A program made the position numbers and the translations under genes. From Thermoleophilia bacterium (GTDB lineage: Bacteria > Actinomycetota > Thermoleophilia > Gaiellales > Gaiellaceae), in contig JAICZB010000003.1 of NCBI GenBank assembly GCA_025933895.1, forward strand, positions 1-31,860: a stretch of DNA of 31,860 nt, given 5' to 3'. The first letter of the stretch is position 1. The number at the start of each line of letters is the position of its first letter. Shown piece after piece: positions 14,867-22,680 of this stretch. Below the pieces are notes generated by a model, which ran no database searches, had not been told where the DNA came from, and saw only the letters and a program-made list of their open reading frames with translations.

Positions 14867-17188
14867 CTACGGAGCGACGCCCGCCTGGGGCGGCCAGCGC
14901 CATTCCGCCATTTCGGGCGCGTCCTCACCGTGCTCGCGCGCGTAGGCGCGGGCCCGCAGCCGCGCGTCCTCCATCTCCTGCCGCAGATGGCCGGCACGGT
15001 CGGCGAGCCCAGGCACGCGGTCGATCACGTCGATCACGAGGTGGTAGCGGTCAAGGTCGTTGAGCATGACCATGTCGAAGGGCGTCGTGGTCGTGCCCTC
15101 TTCCTTGTAGCCCCGGACGTGGATGTTCGAGTGGTTCGTGCGCCGGTACGTGAGCCGGTGGATCAGCCACGGATAGCCGTGATAGGCGAAGACGACCGGG
15201 CGGGCGGTCGTGAAGATCGAGTCGAACTCGTGCTCGGGAAGCCCGTGCGGATGCTCGCTCTCGGGCTGCAGCCGCATCAGGTCGACGACGTTGACGACGC
15301 GCACCTTGAGCTCGGGCAGGTGCTCCCGCAGGATTCCCGCCGCGGCGAGCGTCTCGAGCGTGGGCACGTCGCCGCAGCAGGCGAGGACGACGTCGGGCTC
15401 GCCGCCGCCGTCCGACGACGCCCAGTCCCAGATCCCCAGTCCTCGAGTGCAGTGGAGGATCGCGTCCTCCATCGGCAGGAACTGCAGCGCCGGCTGCTTC
15501 CCGGCGACGATCACGTTCACGTAGTGCCGGCTGCGCAGGCAGTGGTCGGCCACGGAGAGGAGGCAGTTCGCGTCCGGCGGGAGGTAGACGCGAATGATCT
15601 CCGCCTTCTTGTTCATGACGTGGTCGATGAAGCCGGGATCCTGGTGCGAGAACCCGTTGTGGTCCTGGCGCCAGACGTGCGACGAGAGCAGGTAGTTCAG
15701 CGAGGCGATCGGCCGCCGCCACGGAATTCCGCGTGTCACCTTCAGCCACTTCGCGTGCTGGTTGAACATCGAGTCCACGATGTGGATGAACGCCTCGTAG
15801 CAGTTGAAGAGCCCGTGCCTGCCGGTGAGCAGGTAGCCCTCGAGCCAGCCCTGGCACTGGTGCTCCGAGAGCACCTCGACCACCCGGCCGCTCGGCACGA
15901 GGTGCTCGTCGACCGGATCGACGCGCGCGTTCCACTGCTTGCCGGTCACCTCGTAGACGGCGTCGAGACGGTTCGACGCGGTCTCGTCCGGGCCGAACAT
16001 GCGGAAGTTGTCGGGATTCGCGCGCACGACCTCGGTCAGCCACTGTCCGAGGACTCGCGTGGCCTCGGCGGTCGCGCCTCCGGGCTCGTCGACGGTGACG
16101 GCGAAGCGGCGGAAGTCTGGCAGCTCGAGGTCGCGCAGGACGAGGCCGCCGTTCGTCTTCGGGTTCGCCGACATACGGCGCTCGCCCTCGGGCGCGAGCG
16201 GGACGAGCTCGTCGCGCAGCGCGCCAGCGTCGTCGAACAGCTCCTCCGGCCGGTAGCTCCGCAACCACTCCTCGAGCTGCTGCCGGTGCGCGTCGTTCGT
16301 CCGAACCTCGCCGAGCGGCACCTGGTGAGCCCGCCACGCTCCCTCGACCTGCAACCCGTCGACCTCACGCGGGCCGGTCCAGCCCTTCGGCGTGCGAAAG
16401 ACGATCGTGGCGCGCGGGTCGGCGAGCGCGCGGTCGAGCAGCTCGGCGAAGCGGCCGTGGACCGAGAGGACGTCCTCGTCGTCGAAGCCGGCTGTGAAGA
16501 CGAGCGGCTCGTGACCGTAGCCGCGCAGCAGCGAGACGAGCTCCTCCTCGGGGATCCGCTCGAGCACCGTCGGATTGGCGATCTTGTAGCCGTTGAGGTG
16601 CAGGATCGGCAGGACGCGGCCGTCCCGCTCCGAATTCGAGAACTTGTTCGAGTGCCAGCTCGTCGCAAGCGGCCCGGTCTCGGCCTCGCCGTCGCCGACG
16701 ACGCAGGCGACGGTCAGGCCGGGGTCGTCGAAGGCGGCCCCATACGCGTGCGAGAGCGCATACCCGAGCTCGCCGCCCTCATGGATCGAGCCGGGCGTCT
16801 CCGGCGCGGCATGGCTCGGGATTCCGCCCGGGAAGGAGAACTGACGAAACAGCGCGCGCAGCCCCGCCTCGTCACGCGTGACGTGCGGATAGAGCTCGCT
16901 ATATGTCCCTTCGAGGTACGACTGGGCGACCACCGCGGGGCCTCCGTGCCCCGGGCCGCAGACGAAGATCGCGTCGAGGTCGTGCTCGCGGATCGCGCGG
17001 TTGAGGTGGGTGTAGAGGAAGTTCAGGCCCGGCGTGGTGCCCCAGTGGCCGAGCAATCGCGGCTTGACGTGCTCCGGAACCAGCGGCTCGCGCAGCAACG
17101 GGTTGTCGAGCAGGTAGATCTGCCCGACCGAGAGGTAGTTGGCGGCCCGCCAGTACGCGTCGAGGCCGCGCAGCTCGTCGTCGGTCAC
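14867..17188 (-). CDS. xfp: Xylulose-5-phosphate/fructose-6-phosphate phosphoketolase
   Basis: 773 residues from GTG 17188, with GAGAGGAG upstream; close to the usual ~790-800. A thiamine diphosphate enzyme that splits xylulose 5-phosphate (or fructose 6-phosphate) into acetyl-phosphate and a triose or tetrose phosphate. Family features are complete: LDAYWRAANYLSVGQIYL at the start, LLGHWGTTPGLNF, VCGPGHGGPA, the ThDP motif VVGDGEAETGPLATSWH, LPILHLNGYKI, and later FGPDETASNRL, GRHGLFNCYEAF and QDHNGFSHQDPGF. Its product feeds acetate kinase, encoded head to head. The divergent start codons are separated by only ~15-25 bp, so the promoter must lie inside the acetate kinase coding region. Actinobacteria use this shunt for carbon-saving or low-oxygen metabolism. 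Confidence 0.96.
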   Translation of the reverse strand: MTDDELRGLDAYWRAANYLSVGQIYLLDNPLLREPLVPEHVKPRLLGHWGTTPGLNFLYTHLNRAIREHDLDAIFVCGPGHGGPAVVAQSYLEGTYSELYPHVTRDEAGLRALFRQFSFPGGIPSHAAPETPGSIHEGGELGYALSHAYGAAFDDPGLTVACVVGDGEAETGPLATSWHSNKFSNSERDGRVLPILHLNGYKIANPTVLERIPEEELVSLLRGYGHEPLVFTAGFDDEDVLSVHGRFAELLDRALADPRATIVFRTPKGWTGPREVDGLQVEGAWRAHQVPLGEVRTNDAHRQQLEEWLRSYRPEELFDDAGALRDELVPLAPEGERRMSANPKTNGGLVLRDLELPDFRRFAVTVDEPGGATAEATRVLGQWLTEVVRANPDNFRMFGPDETASNRLDAVYEVTGKQWNARVDPVDEHLVPSGRVVEVLSEHQCQGWLEGYLLTGRHGLFNCYEAFIHIVDSMFNQHAKWLKVTRGIPWRRPIASLNYLLSSHVWRQDHNGFSHQDPGFIDHVMNKKAEIIRVYLPPDANCLLSVADHCLRSRHYVNVIVAGKQPALQFLPMEDAILHCTRGLGIWDWASSDGGGEPDVVLACCGDVPTLETLAAAGILREHLPELKVRVVNVVDLMRLQPESEHPHGLPEHEFDSIFTTARPVVFAYHGYPWLIHRLTYRRTNHSNIHVRGYKEEGTTTTPFDMVMLNDLDRYHLVIDVIDRVPGLADRAGHLRQEMEDARLRARAYAREHGEDAPEMAEWRWPPQAGVAP

Positions 17189-17202
17189 GAGAATCTCCTC
17201 TC

Positions 17203-18123
17203 ATCGAGGTCCTGGTCGTCAATGCGGGCTCCACGAGCCTCAAGCTTCACCTCGTCTCCGGGGACGAATCCCGCCCGATCGATGGGTTCATGCCGGCGGA
17301 CGCCGTGGGCCACCGGGTCGTCCATGGCGGGCGCCGTTTCGTCGGCCCGGCGCTCGTCGACGACGACGTGGAGCGCGCGATCGAGAAGCTCTCGGTGCTC
17401 GCGCCCCTCCACAACCGGCGCGCGCTCGAGGAGATCCGCCGGGCGCGCGAGGCGCTGCCGGACGTCCCGCACGTCGCCGTCTTCGACACGGCCTTCCACC
17501 ACACGCTCCCGGCCGCAGCTTCGACCTACGCGATCCCCGAGCGCTGGCGGGAGGAGTGGGACGTCCATCGCTACGGCTTCCACGGGATCTCCGTCCAGTG
17601 GGTGGCGTCGCAGGTAGACGCAGAACGATTGGTCGTCTGCCACCTCGGCGGTGGCTGCTCGGTGACGGCAGTGCACGGCGGGCGCTCGGTCGACACGACA
17701 ATGGGATTCTCACCGCTCGAAGGGGTCCCGATGACGACCCGCTCCGGCTCGGTCGACCCAGGAGCACTCGTGTACCTCCTGCGCGAGAAGCTCCTGACCC
17801 TGGACGAGCTCGAGCACGCACTCGAGCGCGAATCCGGCCTCGCGGGACTCTCGGCCGGCGGCTCCGGCGACGTGCGCGAGACATCGCAGCTCGCGCTCGA
17901 CGTCTTCATCCACCGCGTCGCTGCCGCGGTTGGCGCGATGGCTGCGGCCTGCGGCGGAATCGACGTCCTCGCGTTCACCGGCGGGATCGGCGAGCACGCC
18001 GCCCACGTGCGCGAGCGAGTCGTTGAGCACGCTCGCTTCCTTGGCGACTTCCGGGTCGAGGTCGTCGAATCCCGCGAGGAGCTCGTGATCGCTGCGGAGA
18101 CGCGTCGGCTCCTGGAACCCTGA
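17203..18123 (+). CDS. ackA: Acetate kinase, short form, without a canonical start codon
   Basis: Converts acetyl-phosphate and ADP to acetate and ATP, completing the phosphoketolase route. The full N-terminal motif VLVVNAGSTSLKL (Asn, Ser, Ser, Lys needed for phosphate binding) is encoded at 17209-17247, so translation must start before it. Yet no ATG, GTG or TTG exists in this frame until ATG 17290, which would remove the motif. ATC 17203 or CTG 17212 are the possible starts; ATC gives ~306 residues, short beside the usual ~390. Other family motifs are present: GHRVVHGG, LAPLHN, VFDTAFHHTLP, RYGFHGISV, HLGGGCSV, TTMGFSPLEGVPMTTRSGSVDPG and FTGGIGEHAAHVRE. Divergent from phosphoketolase, convergent with a CBS gene 9 bp away. 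Confidence 0.88.
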   Translation: MEVLVVNAGSTSLKLHLVSGDESRPIDGFMPADAVGHRVVHGGRRFVGPALVDDDVERAIEKLSVLAPLHNRRALEEIRRAREALPDVPHVAVFDTAFHHTLPAAASTYAIPERWREEWDVHRYGFHGISVQWVASQVDAERLVVCHLGGGCSVTAVHGGRSVDTTMGFSPLEGVPMTTRSGSVDPGALVYLLREKLLTLDELEHALERESGLAGLSAGGSGDVRETSQLALDVFIHRVAAAVGAMAAACGGIDVLAFTGGIGEHAAHVRERVVEHARFLGDFRVEVVESREELVIAAETRRLLEP

Positions 18124-18132
18124 GCCGCGCTC

Positions 18133-18606
18133 TCATGCAGACGCGAATGTCTCGCGCGGACCGTGGCCCGCCGCGACCGCTCGTGCGATGTCGAGCGTCG
18201 AGATGACGCCGATCGGGCGGCAGGAGGCGGGATCGGTGACGGCCAAGTGGGCGATTCCGTATTGCGCCATCAGGCTGCCTGCCTCTGCGATCGAGCTACC
18301 GGCCGCGACGCTCACAAGGGGCGTCACGGCAGTTGCGCCTGCCGTCAGGCTGTCGAGGTCGAGCTGCGTCGCCGCGACGAGATCGAGGTCCGACACGACC
18401 GCCCACAGCCGCGGTGTCTCGTCTACCTCGTTTGCGCCCTCGAAGACGAAGATCGCGTGAACCCCGTACGTGGTCATCATCCGAGCTACCACCCGAAGGG
18501 GCGTCTCCGGCGAGCAGCTGATCACGCCGCTGCTCATCGCGTCGCCGACGGTGGCCGTCTCGAACGGGACTGAGAGTTGGTCCGGCCGATAGGCTGCGCT
18601 GACCAT
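18133..18606 (-). CDS. CBS-domain-pair protein
   Basis: 157 residues from ATG 18606 (GTG 18603 is an alternative; no good ribosome-binding site for either). Two CBS motifs form one Bateman module: TVGDAMSSGVISCSPETPLRVVARMM with WAVVSDLDLV, and AVTPLVSVAAGSSIAEAGSLM with PIGVISTLDIARAV. Such modules bind adenosyl nucleotides (AMP, ATP, or related) and report energy state. Stand-alone CBS proteins such as Hrp1 belong to the mycobacterial DosR regulon, which fits the neighbourhood of a DosS/DosR-like pair and two Usp genes. Its partner protein, if any, is not evident. Confidence 0.88.
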   Translation of the reverse strand: MVSAAYRPDQLSVPFETATVGDAMSSGVISCSPETPLRVVARMMTTYGVHAIFVFEGANEVDETPRLWAVVSDLDLVAATQLDLDSLTAGATAVTPLVSVAAGSSIAEAGSLMAQYGIAHLAVTDPASCRPIGVISTLDIARAVAAGHGPRETFASA

Positions 18607-18796
18607 GCCCGGATCGTCGCGGCGGTCGGAGGAAGTCGCATCCGGGTGAACTACGGAACCGCTAGTGCGGTAGCCACGGATCCGAAGGCCTCCTCATCTT
18701 GGCTCGGACTTACCGCGACGAGATTCGTAGAAAGCACGGATTCGCCTCGGCTCGCATCGTCCTACGGTGCTGCGGAAGTCGAAGCGAGGAGGCGTC
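18607..18796. promoter_or_regulatory. Divergent promoter region, CBS protein / cupredoxin operon
   Basis: This 190-bp spacer must hold the promoter of the five-gene cupredoxin operon and probably that of the CBS gene. A short palindrome ACCGC-TAGT-GCGGT lies at 18658-18671. No confident -35/-10 pair can be assigned. GAGGAGG at 18786-18792 is the ribosome-binding site for ATG 18797. Confidence 0.35.
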
Positions 18797-19960
18797 ATGA
18801 GCACGTATTCGGTGGGCCATTCTGATCGGGAGCGCGTCACGGGCTGGAAGGTCTTCGCGGTCTTTGCCGGCTTTCTCATTCCTTTCGTGATCGCGATCGG
18901 CGCCTGGCTCGCCGTGTCCGCGCACAACGCCAGCAACCAGGCTCGCTCTGCCGCCGCTTCTGCGAAGGCAGCCGGCGCGAGCTCCTCCGTGTCTGGAGTA
19001 TCAACTCCGTCCTCGGCTGGAGCGACGGTAGGTACGCGCCCTAGCCCAAGCTTCGCCGGCATCGCTCCCGCGAACGCCGATGCGATCGCGATGCGTCATG
19101 CAGCGTTCCCCGCCGCGCTCCCGGCCGCGCCGGCCGGACCGGTCGCGCGCGTCCACCTCCCGATCGGCGACCGCGTCGTGTCGATCGCGCCCGGGATCCA
19201 TTACCGGGCCTGGACGTTCGACGACAGCGCGCCCGGCCCGGTGATCCACGTCCGTGAGGGTCAGAAGGTCGAGGTCACGCTTACGAACAAGGCGATGATG
19301 GCGCACTCAGTCGACTTCCACGCGGCACAGGTCGCTCCCAACGTCGACTTCTCCGACGTCGCACCGGGCGGCACGAAGTCGTTCAGCTTCGTCGCCTCGG
19401 TTCCCGGCGTCTTCATGTACCACTGCGGGACAGCGCCGGCGTTCGAGCACATCGCCAACGGCATGTACGGCGCGATCGTCGTCGAGCCGAAGAACATGCC
19501 GCCGGTCGAACGCCAGTACGTCCTCGTCTCGAGCGAGTGGTACCTGAACGCGCCCGGCAGCGGCGCGCCGGCGGGGCTCGACGTGACGAAGGCCGAGCAG
19601 ATGACGCCCGACTGGGTCACGTTCAACGGCTACGCCGCGCAGTACAAGACGCACCCGCTCACATCGATGCCGGGGCAGACCGTTCGCTTCTGGGTCGTCG
19701 ACGCAGGCCCGTCGCTCAACACTGAGTTCCACGTCGTCGGGACGATCCTCCGGCGGGCGTGGCTCAACGCAGACCTCGTCGACCCGCCGCAGCACGACAT
19801 CCAGACTGCGGTGGTGCCGGCTGGGGGCGGGGGAGTATTCGACGTGACGATCCCGAAGGCAGGGATCTATCCGTTCGTCTCGCACAGCTTCGCCAGCGTC
19901 ATGCTCGGCGAGGTCGGCCTGCTCAACGTCGGCCACGTCGCCGGGACGATGAGTCACTGA
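18797..19960 (+). CDS. Membrane-anchored two-domain cupredoxin, NirK-like but lacking the second catalytic histidine
   Basis: 387 residues from ATG 18797 (GAGGAGG upstream). One N-terminal membrane helix (about 19-41), an Ala/Ser linker to about 115, then two cupredoxin domains. Domain 1 keeps every type 1 copper ligand of copper nitrite reductase: His170 (AHSVDFHA), Cys210 (MYHCG), His218 and Met223 (EHIANGM). The type 2 site residues His175 and His209 and catalytic Asp173 are also present. Domain 2 has His312 (EFHVVG) and His363 (FVSHSF, the third type 2 ligand), but the NirK catalytic histidine (His255 in Alcaligenes enzyme, GGHGD region) is replaced by an aliphatic residue in VGTILRRAW. 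So copper is probably bound, but nitrite reduction is doubtful. First gene of an overlapping five-gene operon; its stop shares one base with the next ATG (TGATG). Confidence 0.85.
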   Translation: MSTYSVGHSDRERVTGWKVFAVFAGFLIPFVIAIGAWLAVSAHNASNQARSAAASAKAAGASSSVSGVSTPSSAGATVGTRPSPSFAGIAPANADAIAMRHAAFPAALPAAPAGPVARVHLPIGDRVVSIAPGIHYRAWTFDDSAPGPVIHVREGQKVEVTLTNKAMMAHSVDFHAAQVAPNVDFSDVAPGGTKSFSFVASVPGVFMYHCGTAPAFEHIANGMYGAIVVEPKNMPPVERQYVLVSSEWYLNAPGSGAPAGLDVTKAEQMTPDWVTFNGYAAQYKTHPLTSMPGQTVRFWVVDAGPSLNTEFHVVGTILRRAWLNADLVDPPQHDIQTAVVPAGGGGVFDVTIPKAGIYPFVSHSFASVMLGEVGLLNVGHVAGTMSH

Positions 19961-20604
19961 TGCGCACCCAGAGCCCATATGAACCCGACTGGGGCACGCC
20001 AGTCGTCGCACTCCTCCTCGTCCAGATCTGCGTCGGTTACGAGTGGTTGATCTCCGGCCTGACCAAGGCGGTGCACGGAGACTTCACCTCGGGCCTCCCC
20101 GCTCAGCTGCACGAGATGTCGAAGAGCGCCCCGGGCTGGTACCGCAGCTTCCTCACGAACGGCGTGATCCCACACTCGCAGCCGTTCGCCTACGCGATCG
20201 TGGCGGCTGAGCTCGTCGCAGGCATGCTGCTCCTCGGCGCGGCGATCGCTCTGCTCGTTCGTGGAACCAGCCTTTCGCCGCGCATCCACCGAGACCTGCG
20301 CCTCGTTACGGCAGCCGCCGTCTTGGTCGGCCTCGTGCTCGCCGTCAACTTCGAGCTTGCCAACGGCGGCACCTTCGGGCTTTCTCTCGCCAAGGACAGC
20401 TTCGACGAAGGAGTCGACCTCGACACGATCATGGTCGGGCTGCAGATCGCGCTCTTCGTCTTCGGTGTAAAGGGCCTCGTGCGTCGCGAACGCCGGGCGC
20501 CAATCTCGCCCTCGCGAAGCAGCTCTTCACCGGCTTCTTCGTCGTCTCTGCTGCGGCGGGACGCGAGTAGGCCGAGTCTCGGTCGCGGGTCGGAGGCGCG
20601 ATGA
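19960..20604 (+). CDS. DoxX-like membrane protein
   Basis: 214 residues from ATG 19960, which overlaps the cupredoxin stop (TGATG). Four membrane helices: VVALLLVQICVGYEWLISGL, a second around FAYAIVAAELVAGMLLLGAAIALL, a third at LVTAAAVLVGLVLAVNFELA, and a fourth at IMVGLQIALFVFGVKGLV. The pattern YEWLISGLTKAVHGDFTSGL in the first helix matches the DoxX/DoxD type (helix, then a W/G/K loop). DoxD is the membrane subunit of archaeal thiosulfate:quinone oxidoreductase; bacterial DoxX proteins are linked to thiol or quinone redox. The last ~35 residues are Ser/Arg-rich and probably disordered. Coupling to a copper protein suggests electron transfer between quinone and copper at the outer membrane face. 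Confidence 0.8.
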   Translation: MRTQSPYEPDWGTPVVALLLVQICVGYEWLISGLTKAVHGDFTSGLPAQLHEMSKSAPGWYRSFLTNGVIPHSQPFAYAIVAAELVAGMLLLGAAIALLVRGTSLSPRIHRDLRLVTAAAVLVGLVLAVNFELANGGTFGLSLAKDSFDEGVDLDTIMVGLQIALFVFGVKGLVRRERRAPISPSRSSSSPASSSSLLRRDASRPSLGRGSEAR

Positions 20605-21227
20605 GCGCAGCGAGCGTCGACCTTTACTGGCTGCCGCTCGGCGCCGGTGGGCATTCGGTGCGGCTGAACGGCAAGGTCTTCGAGGCGGTCGCGGCGCGTA
20701 TCGAGAGACGAACGCCGGCGGCTCTCTATCACTCTGCGCTCGCGGTCAACGCTCCAGAAGGGCACTTCGTGATCGAGCAGGCACCTGCGAAAGCCGACGG
20801 CGTCCAGCGGGGAGTGGTCGCCGAGGGTCCGGTCGGAGCGCGCTGGGCGGGAAGGCTCCGCTTGTTCCGCTACGAGATCCGCCGCTGGCGCGACGGCGTT
20901 ATCCCCGACGCGGACGAGGCCGTCGAGAGCCCGCAACATCTGACGGACGACCCGGCCCTCGCTAGGCGTGTGCTCGAGCTCGTGGAAGATGTCCCGACAC
21001 TGGTATGGGGCCGCGACGAGCTGCATGCGGGCGAGATGTGGAACTCGAACTCGATCATCGCCTGGACGCTCGCGCATGCCGGCGCCGATGTGAGGGCCGT
21101 GCATCCGCCAGCCGGCGGGCGTGCACCAGGCTGGCATGCCGGCCTTCTCGTCGCGGCGCGCGGGCTGGCTTCTCCACGGGCTGAAGTCACGAGGCATTGG
21201 GGCATCCGTGAAAATCCGCACTCGTGA
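20601..21227 (+). CDS. Unrecognised protein of the cupredoxin-DoxX operon
   Basis: 208 residues from ATG 20601, overlapping the previous stop (ATGA). No membrane segment or signal peptide. It looks conserved rather than random: LYWLPLGAGGHSVRLNGKVFEAV, ALYHSALAVNAPEGHFVIEQAP, RGVVAEGPVGARWAGRLRLFRYE, then GEMWNSNSIIAWTLAHAGAD and a C-terminal PPAGGRAPGWHAGLLVA. The His, Glu and Asn-rich segments (YHSALAV, GEMWNSNS) hint at an enzymatic fold with a cysteine-free polar active site, possibly a papain-like/NlpC-related or lecithin-acyltransferase-like fold, but this is a guess and no family name is claimed. Its place between DoxX and an SRPBCC protein ties it to the same pathway. Confidence 0.72.
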   Translation: MSAASVDLYWLPLGAGGHSVRLNGKVFEAVAARIERRTPAALYHSALAVNAPEGHFVIEQAPAKADGVQRGVVAEGPVGARWAGRLRLFRYEIRRWRDGVIPDADEAVESPQHLTDDPALARRVLELVEDVPTLVWGRDELHAGEMWNSNSIIAWTLAHAGADVRAVHPPAGGRAPGWHAGLLVAARGLASPRAEVTRHWGIRENPHS

Positions 21228-21882
21228 AGCCGCTGCGCTCGTTGGCAGCCTGTATTTCCTCATTCGACTGGGCCGGCGCTCGGGCGCGACGCGCGATGAA
21301 GCAAAGGCGCGTCTCACGGGAGACGAGTTGGTCGCGAATCCAATGTGGCAGTCGACGCGGGCAATCACCATCGACGCCCCGCCCGACGACGTCTGGCCGT
21401 GGATCGTCCAGATGGGGTTTCCGTCATATCGCGCTGGCTGGTACACGGCACACTGGCTCGACCGGCTGACGTTCGGGATCAAGCACGCGAGCGCCGACGA
21501 GATCCGGCCGGAGCTCCAGCAGCTCAAGCCAAGCGATCGGATCCCCGATAGCCAGGATTGGTCGGTCTACTTCACGGTCGCCGAGGTCGATCCGCCGCGC
21601 GCACTCATCCTTTACTCGACGCGCCATGTCATGAAGCCGATTCGCAGCGCCGACTTCAGCTGGGCGTTCATCCTCCGCAGGAGAGAGGAAGACCAAACGC
21701 AACTCATCGTCCGCGCCCGCGTGCGCTACAAGCCGCGGTGGGCGATGCCCTTCGTGGAGTTCGTCATCGGCGCAGGCGACTATGTCAACGCAGAGGCAAT
21801 ACTGCACGGCATCAAGGACCGAGCCGAACGTGCCCAGCGTTGGCGAACCGCCAGCCACCTTCGCTCGACGCCCGCAGCATGA
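21208..21882 (+). CDS. SRPBCC-type (START/polyketide-cyclase fold) lipid-binding-like protein
   Basis: 224 residues from GTG 21208, which overlaps the previous gene by 20 bp; ATG 21121 would add 29 shadow-like residues. A weakly hydrophobic N-terminus (REAAALVGSLYFLIRLG) may associate with the membrane. The SRPBCC fold is recognisable by TRAITIDAPPDDVWPWIVQMGF with WYTAHWLDRLTF, then FTVAEVDPPRALILYSTR and FSWAFILRRREED. This fold has a deep hydrophobic pocket that binds lipids, polyketides or quinone-like molecules. Its stop overlaps the next ATG (ATGA). With DoxX and a copper protein, a membrane lipid or quinone ligand is plausible. Confidence 0.8.
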   Translation: MKIRTREAAALVGSLYFLIRLGRRSGATRDEAKARLTGDELVANPMWQSTRAITIDAPPDDVWPWIVQMGFPSYRAGWYTAHWLDRLTFGIKHASADEIRPELQQLKPSDRIPDSQDWSVYFTVAEVDPPRALILYSTRHVMKPIRSADFSWAFILRRREEDQTQLIVRARVRYKPRWAMPFVEFVIGAGDYVNAEAILHGIKDRAERAQRWRTASHLRSTPAA

Positions 21883-22610
21883 CCGAGAGCGCAGCTCCGC
21901 AGCCGCCGTCGCTGACCCACCTGCCCGAGGCGGTCCGCCGACACCTCGAGCGCGCACTGGCGACAGTCGTGGCGGGACAGCAGGTTCGGATCGCGCAACA
22001 GGGTGAGATGTGGCTGAAGCCCGGCGGACGCGCGATGCGCTTCGAAGCGGCGCAGTCCTTTGCCCTCAACCGCGTCGGCTTCTGGTGGCGCGCGCGCTTT
22101 CCGGCGCTAGGGCCACTCAAGCTGCAGGTCGTCGACGACTACGCAGACGGCGACGGGGAGCTCGAGGTACGCCTACTTGGGCTGCCGCTGAAACGCCAGC
22201 GTGGCCCCGAGACAGTGAAGGGCGAGGCGCTGCGCTATCTCGCGGAGCTGCCATTCGCTCCACCCGCCATGATCTTGAACGAGACACTCGAATGGCGCGG
22301 CATCGACGAACGAACCGCCGAGGTCGCAACGACCCTAGGCGGCGAGCGACTCGTGGTTCGCCTCGAAGCGAACCACGACGACGACTTCGTCCACTCCTCG
22401 TCGACCATGCGCCTGTTCAAGGTCGGACACACATGGGTGCCTACGCAGTGGGGTGGGCAGTTCGGCGACTACGAGACGATCGGCGGCATGCGCATCCCTA
22501 CCACAGGCGAGGCGTACTGGGAGCTGCCCCAGGGCCGCTACGTGTACTGGCGCGGGACCCTCACGTCCGCCCAATTGCTCGACCGACCGTTCCAGCGCGA
22601 GGGGACGTAA
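21879..22610 (+). CDS. DUF6544-family protein
   Basis: 243 residues from ATG 21879 (ATGA overlap with the SRPBCC gene). Family-like layout: LPEAVRRHLERALATVVAGQQ, RIAQQGEMWLKPGGRAMRFEA, then GFWWRARFPALGPLKLQVVDDY, a RYLAELPFAPPAMILNETLEW segment broken into strands, and MRLFKVGHTWVPTQWGGQFGDY with GGMRIPTTGEAYWELPQG. No signal peptide or membrane helix. DUF6544 proteins have a beta-rich fold of unknown function, and I recall them being encoded beside DoxX-like proteins, as here. Last gene of the five-gene operon; a 70-bp gap follows. Confidence 0.8.
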   Translation: MTESAAPQPPSLTHLPEAVRRHLERALATVVAGQQVRIAQQGEMWLKPGGRAMRFEAAQSFALNRVGFWWRARFPALGPLKLQVVDDYADGDGELEVRLLGLPLKRQRGPETVKGEALRYLAELPFAPPAMILNETLEWRGIDERTAEVATTLGGERLVVRLEANHDDDFVHSSSTMRLFKVGHTWVPTQWGGQFGDYETIGGMRIPTTGEAYWELPQGRYVYWRGTLTSAQLLDRPFQREGT

Positions 22611-22680
22611 TCCCTCCCGGCTTAATTCTCCCCAACGGGGTGCTCGAGAGGATTAGGGGCCCGTATCGTCTTGATCCTCC

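Noticed and set aside
14930..17617. An 895-codon open frame on the plus strand across phosphoketolase and acetate kinase
   Set aside because: It is the antisense shadow of the well-recognised phosphoketolase, a common effect in very GC-rich genes. Its residues show no domain and its end overlaps acetate kinase in the wrong frame.
20190..21527. A 445-codon minus-strand open frame
   Set aside because: It is antisense to the DoxX, unknown and SRPBCC genes, with no domain or ribosome-binding site.
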